64,000 nt of DNA, from NCBI GenBank assembly GCA_020284085.1, contig JACEVL010000831.1, forward strand, positions 1,217,001 through 1,281,000, given 5' to 3'. Under the pieces are notes generated by a model. That model did no database searches and was not told the origin of the DNA. It saw nothing but the letters and a program-made list of their open reading frames with translations. Origin of the DNA: Aporrectodea caliginosa (Eukaryota > Annelida > Clitellata > Crassiclitellata > Lumbricidae). Positions 33,850-46,839 of this stretch are shown here, piece by piece. Each line of letters starts with the position of its first letter. Position 1 is the stretch's first letter. Made by a program: the position numbers and the translations under genes.

Positions 33850-35190
33850 GGGGAAAGTTCCTAAGACGCACCTACAGCCTAAGACGCACCTCATTGCTTA
33901 TACAGAAAAGCGCTATAAATTTTTTGAAAAGTTTAACATACATTCGTCAGATGTCTGCAGGCTTGCATATTGATCAAGAAAAAGTTCATATCACGTGCAT
34001 TGGCGTGTGGTGATGTGAAAGGTAAGATTTTACCTATTTCTGACAGATTCATGGTTAATATTTAAGTTGTTATTGTGCATAAACTACATGAGACGTGAGA
34101 AAGTGCTAAAACGTATTTAAAAGAGGACTCATTCCGATTATTTTTCCGCGTAAAAGTTGTTTTGTAATTATGTGTCGTTAAGACAAAATGGCCGATAAAC
34201 CAGCATACTCATAATTCCCAAGACGCACCACACCTATGCTACCCAAGATGCACCGGGGGTGCGTCTTGGGCATAGTATATGAAAGCTTTGCAGTAAGTAG
34301 GCCTAAACGAAGACAGTCTTAGGCCTATCACAGTGTTATTTCCATTTATTAATGTTGAGGCCTATTCTTCTGTTCTAGTATGCCTACTCCATAAATTTTG
34401 AAGCTATCATGTGTTTACAGATTTTCAGTATGGGTCGCAATTATAAACGCACGACTACGAGAGGGTCATATGGCGAGGAGAAGCTGAAGCAAGCTTTACA
34501 GCAACTGACTGAGGGAATGTCTTATCACAGTGTTGCGAAGAAGTTTGGAATACCGAGGAGAACTCTTCAGAGACACATGAAGGGGCAAGTGAGGAATCCT
34601 GGCAAAAAGTGTCTAGGAAGATTTGAGACTGTGCTGAGTGCTGAATTTGAAAAAGAACTTGTTGTGCATGCATTGGAACTACAACAACGATTCTATGGAT
34701 TGACGCAGTGTGACATTAGACGATTGGCTTTTCAAATAGCAGACAAGGAAAAGCTAAATCATCCATTCGATAAAAGTGGTACCACGAGAGTTGTGGTCCC
34801 GAGGACACTGCAGTTTGTTATTACTGCCAGTAAACTTTCTGCATATTTACACTTCTATTTCTCATCTAGGTTCTGGTATCAGATCAAGACAGCAATAATA
34901 TTAGACCCTATGTTTGGCAACATTTGTCTTTGTTATTCATTTTTGCATGGATTCCCAAGACGCACCCGGGAGTGCATCTTGGGAAGATGTATGCCCAAGA
35001 CGCACCCTTATTTAAAAAAATGATTTTTTCGAAATACACAAAATTTATTTACTCAAATAAATTTCCAGAATAGCTACTTTGTACCTTTCATGGATACGGA
35101 TGAACACATACAATTTCATATTTTTATTTCTATATTGATCGAAAATATTAAGATTTTTGAAAATGGGGGTGCGTCTTAGGAACTTTCCCC
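33850..35190 (+). mobile_element. Pogo/Tigger-like element, 1341 bp, subterminal motif arrays
   Basis: Exact 23-bp inverted ends (33850-33872, 35168-35190) begin GGGGAAAGTTCCTAAGACGC and are bordered by TA on both sides, the target used by pogo and mariner elements. The 10-mer AAGACGCACC or its complement recurs about nine times, near 33863, 33883, 34223, 34246, 34258, 34955, 34972, 34998 and 35168. Inside is a truncated transposase gene. It is inserted upstream of copy C. Confidence 0.85.
34430..35023 (+). pseudogene. Truncated pogo-type transposase
   Basis: The frame starts MGRNYKRTTTRGSYGEEKLK and continues with a helix-turn-helix (GMSYHSVAKKFGIPRRTLQR), then LGRFETVLS, FEKELVVHALELQQRFYGLT and DIRRLAFQIADKEKLNHPFD. 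This is the psq/CENPB-like DNA-binding region typical of pogo-related proteins. After about residue 130 the match ends and the frame runs into element sequence carrying the AAGACGCACC motif. The DDE catalytic domain is missing, so only a DNA-binding remnant could be made. Confidence 0.75.
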
Positions 35191-35199
35191 TATGCATAG

Positions 35200-36380
35200 A
35201 CTGCCTCAATATAATAATGGTGCTTTTTGATAAGTATGAAACTGATCATGGGGTAGACAAGCGATGGTCAGAGTAGAATAAACCCATGCAAAACTTAGGA
35301 TTATAGTCAAATAGGCCTATTTAATTTAAGTCAGTTTGATAAACAACAGTTTCGTGAATACACAGACATTCAGGTCAACATGAACAAGCATCCAAGAAGA
35401 ACCCAGAATGAGCCTCAATACAGAGTCGCCCAACTGTTGTACAAGGTGTAACATTCATGGTCCTTTGCTTCAATACAAGTCATTATGACAATACATTATA
35501 TCTATTAATTTTTGTAGATTCCCAAAGAGTTGGTTAATTTGGTGCTAAACTTATACTAGCAACTGAAAACTCGCTAACACGTCGGTCAAAAGGTATTTTT
35601 TCATTGTGATCATTAGGAATTTGATAACTTTCATTATTTTACCGCTTAAAACACACCAGTTCATACATTTTATAATAATAGGCTTTTGTAAAACAAAATG
35701 TCTGCTATTTTGCATATACAGTCTTAACCGATATTAATTAAGAAGGCTACATGAGATTATGCCTGCGGTTGGTTAATTGACATCTCGATTAAGTTAAACA
35801 CATAGAGGTCTACTCAGTCAATTCCAAATGTGTACCATTACTTGTTCCAAATTAGATCACTTTGCTAATGTAGGTCGTTTATTTGTTTGTTAGTTATGCT
35901 ATTTCGTGTTTCCATACGGTCTGCACAAAAGAGTTCATAAAAAAGAAATATATAACTGAATTGGAAGGTGAATGTTGTCACCAGGAAACAAATCCGGGAT
36001 GCAAACGTTAAAAGCACAAACGTTAGCAAGCAATTGAACAAGATGTTAAAGTCAACAAGCCTTGACGGATTAAGGCCTTAAGCCATCTAAGCCATGGCTT
36101 AGGGTCACACAAGTTCCACAACGTTTTTGAGGACCCAAAAGAGCGAGAGAAATTAAATCAACTTGCTGTCGCAAATTCCTATTTTTTCTAAATTTAAATA
36201 ATTTTGAGTTTTTAAGAGCAGGTATAATAAGTTTTAGCTATTCCTTACTTACTGAATAGTGACCATAGCCACAGACTCACACTCACACTCTGTAGAGGCC
36301 TATACTTCCTTAGAAAAAAACATAGTTTATAATGTACGTTTTGAACTTTCCGGCCCTGTCAACACGCATTGTGCTCATCT
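35200..36380. other. Duplicated spacer upstream of copy C
   Basis: Shared with 46840-48000 (upstream of D) and 59590-60660 (upstream of E), for example 'gaaactgatcatggggtaga' at about 35240. It contains no coding pattern. It marks the join between kind-1 and kind-2 genes in each unit. Confidence 0.6.
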
Positions 36381-36393
36381 CTATAATGTTTGT

Positions 36394-38050
<1,657 letters not shown>

Positions 38051-38509
38051 CTATACAATCACACAATTAGTAATCTACCATTTAATTAATTAGTCACAAC
38101 AATCTACTATGCAATCAGCGTCGCAGTGGATAGGCTAGCCTATGTGAATCGTTACCGCTTTTAAGCTATCGAGTTTTGCTCTTTGTACCCACAAACGATA
38201 CAATCGTGAATGGTATATATATATTCTTTACTGACTTCAACGACCCAGCGTAGAAGTTTAGCTGTGGTCCGCCCTAGTACATATTTTAATGGATTTCGAC
38301 TACTTGGACAAGGTCTGCCACGACCAGGGGTCTGGGGAGCGTCCTCAGCTCCCCCGCCGACAAACGCATTTTAAAGCATTTGCTGCCAATTGGAGCACAT
38401 TTTATGCAAACTAAATTTGCTTTTTATAATTGTATTTCTGGTTATGGTTTTGGTGGGAATAGTACTCAGCTCATATAGAAGCTACAACGACAGATGAATT
38501 GTCGATTTT

Positions 38510-38830
38510 AATATTTCCAAGATCAGGGAATCGAATTATCGCAGTGGCAATAGTGTGGGAATAGTACTATCCAAGATGGCGGCCAATATGGCCGCTATAA
38601 GAGAAATGTGTATACCTGAGCTCATAGATAAGCTACAATAAGCTACAATAACAGATGAAGTATCGAATTTTATATTTACAAGGTCAAGGAATCCAACTGT
38701 CGCATTGGGAATAGTGTGGGAATGTTACTTTCCAAGATGGCGGCCAATATGGCCGCCTAAAAAAATTTGCATATCTCAGCTCATAGATCAGGTACAATGA
38801 CAAATATTGAAGTGTCGAATTTCAGATTTT
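38510..38830 (+). repeat. 161-bp satellite-like repeat with GGCGGCC palindrome
   Basis: Two units 161 bp apart (CCAAGATGGCGGCCAATATG at 38571 and 38732) share AATAGTGTGGGAATAGTACT and AGCTCATAGAT. The same family lies inverted at 43060-43510. Confidence 0.8.
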
Positions 38831-38835
38831 CAGGG

Positions 38836-38921
38836 TCAAGGAGGTGGTGTTGGATCTGTTTTCCGGTTTGGTTCCAAAACAACATCAGAATCATTTGGCT
38901 CAGTTCCAGGTCCACAAATTT
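38836..38921 (-). pseudogene. Damaged proline-rich mini-exon near kind-2 copy 1
   Basis: After AATTCAG the minus strand encodes EICGPGTEPNDSDVVLEP then NRKTDPTPPP and a stop (TGA), with no donor. The upstream residues SFDENVKTDCQKLRLK match flanking sequence near 20317-20400. It sits in the correct place to be the 5' neighbour of the 37913-38050 exon. Confidence 0.5.
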
Positions 38922-39221
38922 CTGAATTTATTTTAAGACGCAATTTTTGGCAATCTGTTTTTACATTTTCGTCGAAGCTTCCAAAATTATAGAAACTTAT
39001 CAAAGACAAATAGGAAAACATTAAATCAAGACGTAAACAATTAATAGGCTTACAATTGCATTGTTGATGAAAGTTGTAATTAACTGTAGCCGACTAGCGA
39101 CAGCTCAAAACTTGTTAGTGCAGCAACTCCCTTAGGTAATTACTTTAAATATTCTTTCTTCCAATGAGTCCCTACCTATCTCTGATGTAAGTTGCTTCTA
39201 ACGCGTAAAAGCCATTTTTAA

Positions 39222-39223
<2 letters not shown>

Positions 39224-39269
<46 letters not shown>

Positions 39270-39307
39270 TTATTACTATTACTACTACTGCTGCTGCTGC
39301 TACAACA

Positions 39308-39361
<54 letters not shown>

Positions 39362-39374
39362 ACTACTACTACTC

Positions 39375-39408
<34 letters not shown>

Positions 39409-39480
39409 TACTACTACCGCCACCACCACCACCACTATTACTACTAGTACTACAGCCACAACCACCACCACTACTAACTA
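39224..39480 (+). repeat. (TTA)n/(CTG)n/(ACT)n tract 3' of copy D
   Basis: Triplet repeats of several kinds touch the stop of copy D at 39474. The protein's last residues (NSSSSNSSTS) are coded by the repeat edge. It is the sister of 20443-20880. Confidence 0.9.
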
Positions 39481-42400
39481 GTACTACTATTGCTACTACT
39501 ACTATTACTCGTTCTACTATTTCTATTATTATTATCTTTTATAAGTTCACTCGACGACCACCGATTGATGGCTAAGAAAGCGGTGCCATAGAAGACATTA
39601 AGGTTGAGTAGATCATTTCTGATACCATTATGATTACCTTCATCTGTTGTCACAGCCATTTCATTAACTTGGGATGCGAGGTTTGACCCGAAAAATGTCT
39701 GATAATAATCTTCATCTAGGTCTTCATACGACGAATAACCAGACCACTCTGAATGGAAATCCCTTTCACTGTTGAAAGAAGAGCCAATGGATTGTTGTGT
39801 TGATACAAGGATTTCAGCAGGAATGTGTACTAGTGCCTCCGGTTCGTCTAAATCATCTGCTAGGATTTCTATTTCATTCTCTTCTTCAGTTCGCAGGAAC
39901 AATTCAAGTCTGTCATTTGAATGCAAATTCTCTGGATTGCTAGGTTCTCGTTTGTCTTTTCCATTTTCAGTGGAGCCAATGCATTTAGTATCAAATGTCT
40001 GACGGGGTGCCACGTCACACGGTTGATACAGGTCTGTCCCACATGGAATTTTCTTCAAACAGATGAAACAAAACTCGTATCTGCAGGATCTGCAAGTCAT
40101 GTGCTTGCGTCCCCTTAAGTGCTGTATTAGGGCTGAACAATTTGGACAAGCGCGTTTTGAGGGAACTTCAACGCGGTTCAGAATTTTACTCTCACAGTTT
40201 GCCAGAATTTCAAGCAGCCGTTTCTTTGATCCACAGTAGGGATTGTCACATGTTACATTTCCTGAAGTCTTCCACTCGCCAAGGCAAGTCCAACAGAACT
40301 GGAACTTCTTGCCAAAACTCTGAGTGCAATTTCTGCAGACGACGCGCTTGTCTTCAGCACGACGTGGTCGAGAGAAGATGCCGCACTTTGGACAAGGCTT
40401 CATTTCGAGTGGGTGTTTTCTGAAGTAGTTTATATGTGCTTTTCGTTCGAATTCTGTGATTTCGTTTAGCGTGAGGCAGGCAGCGGGCTTTAGGAGAGCA
40501 AACTTCCATTTCACATCACATTTAGGACAACGAATCTCATCTTTTCCTCTCTCTAATTCGCTACGACAGAATAATGCAAGTGCCGTAGGAGCTGCTGAAA
40601 AAACCAATAAAAAGTAATCATAATTCTACCCTGTATCTCGAATGTCTTGACAGTTTTAGCTGAACGTATGTTTTCATCAATATAAAGCTCAACATAAAAT
40701 TGTATAGCAAAAGCAAGATTAGAGGAATTTAATTAAACCAGTTATTCACATCGGAAATGTTCAGTGGAACGATTGACTAATAAACGATTGCGGCTGTGTT
40801 CATCAAATTACTTCGATGTTTTCATACGACCCAAAAACATCAATTAAGAACGGTGATCGAGCCTTTTCGGATCGCTGACCCCAGTGCATGCATTCAGGAG
40901 GAAGAGAATGACCACGCTTTCTAAAACAATTGATACTCTATCTGTAATTGAACTCTTGGCACTTTCCTTCATTGTAAAGCACTTCAGAAGAAGCTCACTA
41001 CTTGCGATGCCGTATACATTGTCTTTTTCACAATGGCAATGACAATTAATAACAATAATTCTTCAAAGGAGTTTAGGTGAGGCATTGTCGTTGCTTTACC
41101 AGTGACAGTTGGCTATGATAATACATAACAATATATTGTAATTCTAAATCTGCATTATAAACGATTAATGCGTTTTTAGCTCTACTCAGTTACTTAGAGT
41201 GGCACAAGTTAACTTCGTTGCAATAGACAAATACTATGTTCATTTTACCTGTGGCGTGTCCACATCGCATGATGACTCCAGGACCATCATCTTCAACACC
41301 CAATACATCTGGGTGCTCTTCGCTTATCGTCGTCAATGTAATGCCATCAACCGGTTTCAGGTGTCTTGGCTGTGCTGCCACTTCTTCCAACGTAGGCCAG
41401 ACTCCTCCATTTAGATTAGCAACAAGGGCAAGGGTACTTCGGTCCGTGATGCCGTAGTCCGATAATCGTTCTTTTCGACTTTCGACCAGAGCACTGCGTA
41501 TGGTTGCTGCAAAATAATAATTTTCTGCACAACTTCTTTACAAGTTTACCTACAGTGTCCCGTACACAGTTTTCCTTCTAGTGCACGTCTTTGTTATTAT
41601 TAATTTGTAAACTCCTTTCGCACCAGCATAGGCTACAATGCGCGAGGCATCAGCAGATGGCGCACCAGAAACCAGGTCGCAACAAGGTCAATAAGCAGAT
41701 GGCCAATGCAATGATAGGACACATTGGACTGATCTTCTGAGGGCAACGTTCACTTGCCCTCAAGAATGTTCACAAGTTCGCGACCCCTTTGAAGTCCAGT
41801 GTTGTCATCGTACATACAGAAATAGTTTCGTCTCATGGTTACATTACTTTAATGTAATGCATTAAACTTAATGCTTTTTGTTTACTCAGAGGTGTTTTAT
41901 TGCAGCTTTAAGACCGTTCCTTTAAGCCGAGGTTGGGTTTGGAGCATAGTTGTTAAAAACGGTAAAAACAAAAATAAAAACGGAAATTTAATAACGTCGT
42001 TTTTTCAAAATAATAAAAACGGAAAAAACGGGAAACACGGAAAAGAAATCATTTCGCTCTGTTACACCTTGTATCGCATTTTAAAATTAAAAACGTTGTT
42101 TACATTTTTATTTTAATCAGCAAGTAACACAACTTTATTAGCTAACACCAAGAAACATTAATCTATAACAATTATTTTCTTTTTATGAGCTTGCTTTAAT
42201 AAGAAATTGAGAAACTAAAAATATTGAAGTCTTTTCGAATTTAAAATGTAAACATAAGTCCAAATAAGTCCATGCTGACATAAACAATTAAACACTAAAC
42301 TTCATAAGGAGGCCTTTAGAGTGTACTTAATTAAAAATTGTACTTACAATTTTTACTTATATAAGAACTTGATATGGAGTAACATTAGTCAGTTTATCAG

Positions 42401-44461
42401 TCAATTGGAGGTTACAGTGTACAAAGACAACATTTCGCATTTTGGATTACTTAGAAATTAAAGTAACTTTAATAAATTTTATTTTCTGTACTGTGCTATT
42501 TATTTCTTAACTGATGACATTAAGGATCCTGAGTGGCCGAGTGGGTTGGTAGCCTGCTCTGCACGCCGGCGCCCCGGGTTCGCTTCCCGGTCGGGTCGGT
42601 TTATCAGAGATTAATTTCTCGGATCTTTACTGCGGGTGGCTCGGTCGCATTATAAACGTGGAGTACAATACAACACAAAATACAACACATCACAATACAA
42701 CTGGGGCGCGGTGGTTTAGGGGTATGTTCGGTGCCTTGCAGCTGGAGGGTTGCGGGTTCGAATCCACCTCAAAAGTCGCCGCGTAGGGACCCTGGGCAAG
42801 TCCTTCACTCGCAATTGCTCATGCGCTTCGGCGTGAAACTCTGATTCAGCGTTCGCGCAGTAGTCGGGAGCGCCTCTGAATGGGAAATCTCGTAGGGGCG
42901 CTATAACAAGTGTTCAAATACAATACAATACAATACAATTAAATAGTGACATAAATTAGCTGAATCTTTGAATCCAGTTTACCCGTAGCTGCTATTATCA
43001 GCTACGTCAATAACGGGTTATATCTCTTTCCCTCTTCCATGACACTGCTGCAATCTTGGATTGCAACATTCCCACACTATTGCCACTACAATAAATCGAT
43101 TTCTTGAAAATATTAAATTCGACACTTAACTTGTTATTGTAGCTTACCTGTGACCTGATATATGCATATTTTTATGTTTTTGGCGGCCATATTGGCCGCC
43201 GACTTGGATAGTAACATTCCCAAACTATTGACACTACGATAAATCGATTCCATGACCCTGAAAATATTAAATTTGACACTTCATTTGTTACTGTAGCTTA
43301 CCTCTGACCTGATATAAAATTATACATTTTTCTGGTTTTTGCGGCCATATTGGACGCCATCTTGGATTGCAACATTCGGACACGATTGCCACTATGATAA
43401 ATCGATGCCCTGGTCTTGATATTATTAAATTTGACACTTCATTTATTATTCTAGCTTACCTATGACCTGATATAATACTCTTTTCTGTGTTGGCGGCCAT
43501 ATTGGCCGCCATCTTGGTTAAAATGCATTTTTGAGGGTGATCCCGTGGTGGGATATAGTGGGATTTTGTATATGTCATTCAGCAATGAAAACTGAGCAGG
43601 AAACCGTTTATAAAGCTTCCAGAGCGATTTTGCCCAGGTGTATTGCCTGGATTTTCGGATTTGCTGCATTTAAGAATTAGATGCAATGCATTTTGCTTCA
43701 AATAATGAGCTAATAATAATTATTAGCTTTTCTACAACCGATTATTGATATTTCTCTCCCTCTTACCACTAATAGAGAAAAGCTGGAAGTCATCGGTCTG
43801 TGGAAATTTCGGATGTTGTCGGAGTTTCTCCAACAATTCTGCTGTGCAGCAATCCTATCGAAAGCAACATAACAGATTCGTGCACGAACATATCCGAAGC
43901 AATATTTTCTGTACACTCTGAATATAAGAATTGCACTTGAGCTTTGGTTCACGTACGTAGGCCTACTAGACTGTAGGACTATAAGACCATAATTATTGTC
44001 CAATGTTAGCTGCTCATAAATTACAAGGCCCAAATCTCAGTGACACAGGTGCGTGTTATTTTAAGCTTCGAAACGATTTCCTTTTCGGTTTTAAACGACA
44101 GCGCCCCATTTTTTCACTTGGCCTCCATGGTCGGTACTATTGACACAAAAAATATTTATAATTCATTCACACCAGATTTTTAAGTAGGCTAACTGTACCA
44201 GGTATGCGGTTCTCTCACTTAAACCTGGATACAAGCAATCCTATCCAGATGTACTGGGGGGCCCGTGGCGCATTGGATAACATCTGGCACAGAGACCGAG
44301 AGGTACTGAGTTCGAGCCCCCGTTGGGCGGATATGCTTTGTAGGCTGCTATTAGCGCCATTGTATTGCAAGCTGTCTTTTCTGTTAGTAGTTAAGATTTC
44401 AATTGCATAACATGTAAATGTACAGCGCAGTGCGTTTGTCAGGCGCTTATTAAAGAAAAGA

Positions 44462-44498
<37 letters not shown>

Positions 44499-44957
44499 AC
44501 AAAGCGTCAATCGTTGGTCGTCTCAACGGCTAAGCAAAGTTATATTCCAAAAACACAATCATTTGGGCAATGCCATACATTAAATTTTATGGTCTGTGAG
44601 ACCAGTCTTTCATTAACATCAAGTATCTCAGCCTATGTTGAAGACCTAATTTCTACCCAACTCTGATCCTCATCACCGTAGGACCATGGTATTTCCTCGG
44701 CTTCACCTCTCCGGATTCTGACTTGGACGGACAAAACAACCAGGCTATTGCGAACTTGATTTGATATGGCGACGGTGAATAAGCTGACGCGGCTTTTGTG
44801 TGGCGCTGGGAAATTTCGAAGATATACATTTACATTAGAAACAGTATAATGGGCCTACCTTCGATACGGTAAGTATGAGAGTCGAAGTTTTCTCCACATC
44901 GTAGATTACGCTGATTTGCCATATGTCTGTTCCCGCGGTTTCTTTCTTCTGGCTCAT
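39474..44957 (-). CDS. Copy D: full-length Ubl-RBR protein, 520 aa, Arg at catalytic Cys
   Basis: Exons: 44859-44957, 43767-43854, 41249-41506, 39474-40591. All GT-AG, 1563 nt, intact frame to the type-I tail. The ubiquitin-like domain (MSQKKETAGTDIWQISV to VANLNGG, GG at 96-97) is followed by RING1 (MRCGHAT 142-148, CRSELERGK, CPKCDVKW). IBR is CPKC 215-218, VVCRNC, FCWTCLGEW, CDNPYCG. In Rcat the family's GC(K/R)HM reads GRKHM: codon CGC at 40107-40109 puts Arg at 310, where RBR ligases carry the thioester Cys. The other Rcat cysteines (297, 300, 315, 318, 323, 326) remain. The acidic tail (EIEILADDLDEPEALVH, NEMAVTTDEGN, LNVFYG) is complete. It may be a catalytically dead, possibly regulatory, paralogue. 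Intron 2 holds two SINEs and satellite-like repeats. Confidence 0.8.
42528..42690 (+). mobile_element. tRNA-derived SINE
   Basis: A-box-like TGGCCGAGTGG and B-box-like GGTTCGCTTCC at tRNA spacing are followed by a short body and an ACAATACAAC-rich tail. It lies in intron 2 of copy D, next to a second SINE. Confidence 0.7.
42702..42945 (+). mobile_element. tRNA-derived SINE (full copy)
   Basis: Head GGGGCGCGGTGGTTTAGGGG with B-box GGGTTCGAATCC, body 'ccgcgtagggaccctgggca' and 'gcgcttcggcgtgaaact', and a tail of CAATA repeats. It is the best copy of the family also present at 29411-30670 and 48935-49170. Confidence 0.8.
43060..43510 (-). repeat. Satellite-like repeat, three to four units of about 155 bp
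   Basis: Units contain GGCGGCCATATTGGCCGCC, 'aataaatcgat' and 'gtgacctgatat'. It is the same family as 38510-38830 in opposite orientation. It lies within intron 2 of copy D. Confidence 0.8.
44258..44495 (+). mobile_element. tRNA-derived SINE with (ATT)n tail
   Basis: Head GCCCGTGGCGCATTGGATAA with A-box TGGCGCATTGG and B-box GTTCGAGCC, then a body ending 'tttgtcaggcgcttatt' and an ATT repeat. The T stem does not pair, so it is not a working tRNA. Located in intron 1 of copy D. Confidence 0.65.
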
Positions 44958-45007
44958 TTTGAGGCCAATTCTGTGAAAAATAAGAGTTTGATAAAGCTGG
45001 CTATCAG

Positions 45008-45445
45008 CAGGGTTGCCAGGTCGTCGCGAAAAGAGAGATTTCGGCAACTTTTCAATGCGCTCGCGACTGAAAGTTTCGTCCTCGCGACCTCGCGATATTT
45101 GGGCTACTTTTGAATTTTCCCTCGGTGACTACGGCGACATGAATTCTTATAAATTTACCGTATTAGGCTACTAGGTCACTGTTACTAGCTACTATTCTAT
45201 GTGGTGTTGTTAAACTTAATAATAAATCCATGCTCTACGGAGTGCGGGCTAGTCTACGGTAAGCACCAAGGCGTCTGCCCTCCTAAATTTTTACCTCAAT
45301 GGTTTCATCACGTGCCTTGGCGATACCAATGTCCCTACAGTGGCAAAAATTTATTAATGTTTTCATTCAGCTGTTAAGCTCGCGACCATTGGGCTAGTTT
45401 TTGACGTGATTTCGCGACCAGCCACTTCCGAAATCTGGCAGCTTG
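45008..45445. mobile_element. hAT-like MITE, 438 bp, upstream of copy D
   Basis: It is bordered by GCTATCAG (45000-45007 and 45446-45453), an 8-bp duplication. Ends are CAGGGTTGCCAGG and, inverted, CAAGCTGCCAG. The unoccupied sequence GGCTATCAGTAACCT is present upstream of copy E at about 59146. There is no ORF. Confidence 0.8.
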
Positions 45446-45778
45446 GCTATCAGTAACCTAACCAGCTGTGGCCTAAGATGGCGAAAACTCTTCATCGAGG
45501 TCATAAAGATCTGTTCACTGTGCGCAATTGGGCAAAGGCTAGCTTAGGCCTGAAAGACTATGCTGGGAAAATTCATTCAGTTGGTCGGCGGTTATGAAAA
45601 CGAAAATGCATCTCTGATAGAGATGAACTGTCAGTAAAGAAATTAAGACTCGTGGTTTTTCGCCTAAAAGCTACAGCGATAATGACAGTGGATATAGAGC
45701 GAATCAAACTGTATTCAAATCAGTTTGAATTTATTTATTAATACAATCGGAAATTCAATCATTAACCCCGATCTATGG

Positions 45779-46722
45779 CAGTGTTATTTCTATTAACTGT
45801 AACTGTAACTGAAATAGCAAAATAACTGAAGAATGTCTTGCAGTTAACTTTAACTATAACTGAAACTGAAAAATACTGAATAACTGAAACTCTAATAGTA
45901 ACTGAAAAACGAAAACTGTATAACTGAAAATAACAAAAGTTAACTTAAAAATAAAACATGAGTGTTTTTTTACTTAATTTTTGAATGGTAATCCTACTCT
46001 AGTCTACGGTAAGTTTTCTATGCTCATTTCACTTCTGGTTTCTTTTCAGTTTTCTGTGCTAGTTTCACTTCTGGTTCCTTTTCGGTTTTCTATGCCATTT
46101 TCACTTCTTGTTCCTTTTCAGTTTTATATTTTTTTATGTTCGTTTCACTTCCGGTTCCTTTTCCTTTCATTGTGTTGTCGTTGGCGCTAAACCGTAAATT
46201 CATAAAACAATCCACGACTACGAGAATAATGTTTAAGCCAAGTAGGCTAGTGGTCGAAAAGTATAAAGTGGCGTGTGGGAACATTTTGTTTCCGAAGCCG
46301 CAGACGAAAAAGTCGGTGTTGTGTTCATACTGTTGCTAGCAAGGACGTTGAAAACCACGAGTGTGGCACGCTAATAATTATTGTCGGAACAGAGCAAGTG
46401 TTAATCTGGAACGTCGTGTTTTCCTTAAAGTAAACCGACAATACGTTAAATCGCATTGATTTGCTGCGTAAATATTTCTGGTAACTGTTCAGAATACTTG
46501 TGGTCAGTGTGTCATTAGTCATGACTTGTGAAAAAATAACTGATGCTATAACTGAAAAATAAAGAGAAATAACTGAAACTGTAACTGAAAAATAAAATAA
46601 AATAACTTAAACTGAAAAATTTGATTTCAGTTAACTTTAACTATAACTTTAACTGAAAAATCATAAATTAGATAACTATAAATGTAACTGTAACCAAAAA
46701 AACCATAACTGAAATAACACTG
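45779..46722. mobile_element. hAT-like element, 944 bp, AACTG-repeat arms
   Basis: Ends CAGTGTTATTTC and GAAATAACACTG are flanked by 8-bp ATCTATGG (45771-45778, 46723-46730). The unoccupied site GATCTATGGTTTTGATC occurs at about 59484. Both arms are rich in AACTG/TAACTG repeats. The middle (45960-46520) has no recognisable transposase. Confidence 0.85.
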
Positions 46723-46839
46723 ATCTATGGTTTTGATCAAAGATTTATTTTCTTTGGTCCAATACTACATAATGCTGTCGAGTTATGTCACAATTTTGTA
46801 TGCATATGTTGCTGTGTCTGGATACTTTATAGCGCCTTT

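Noticed and set aside
41940..42120. Asn/Lys-rich ORF with repeated AAAACGG
   Set aside because: Low-complexity A-rich sequence; no motif or splice support.
42528..42605. tRNA gene candidate
   Set aside because: Box A and B are present but it continues into a SINE-like body and tail.
44258..44335. tRNA gene candidate with A and B boxes
   Set aside because: The acceptor stem pairs only partly and the T stem does not pair. It is followed by a SINE body and an ATT tail.
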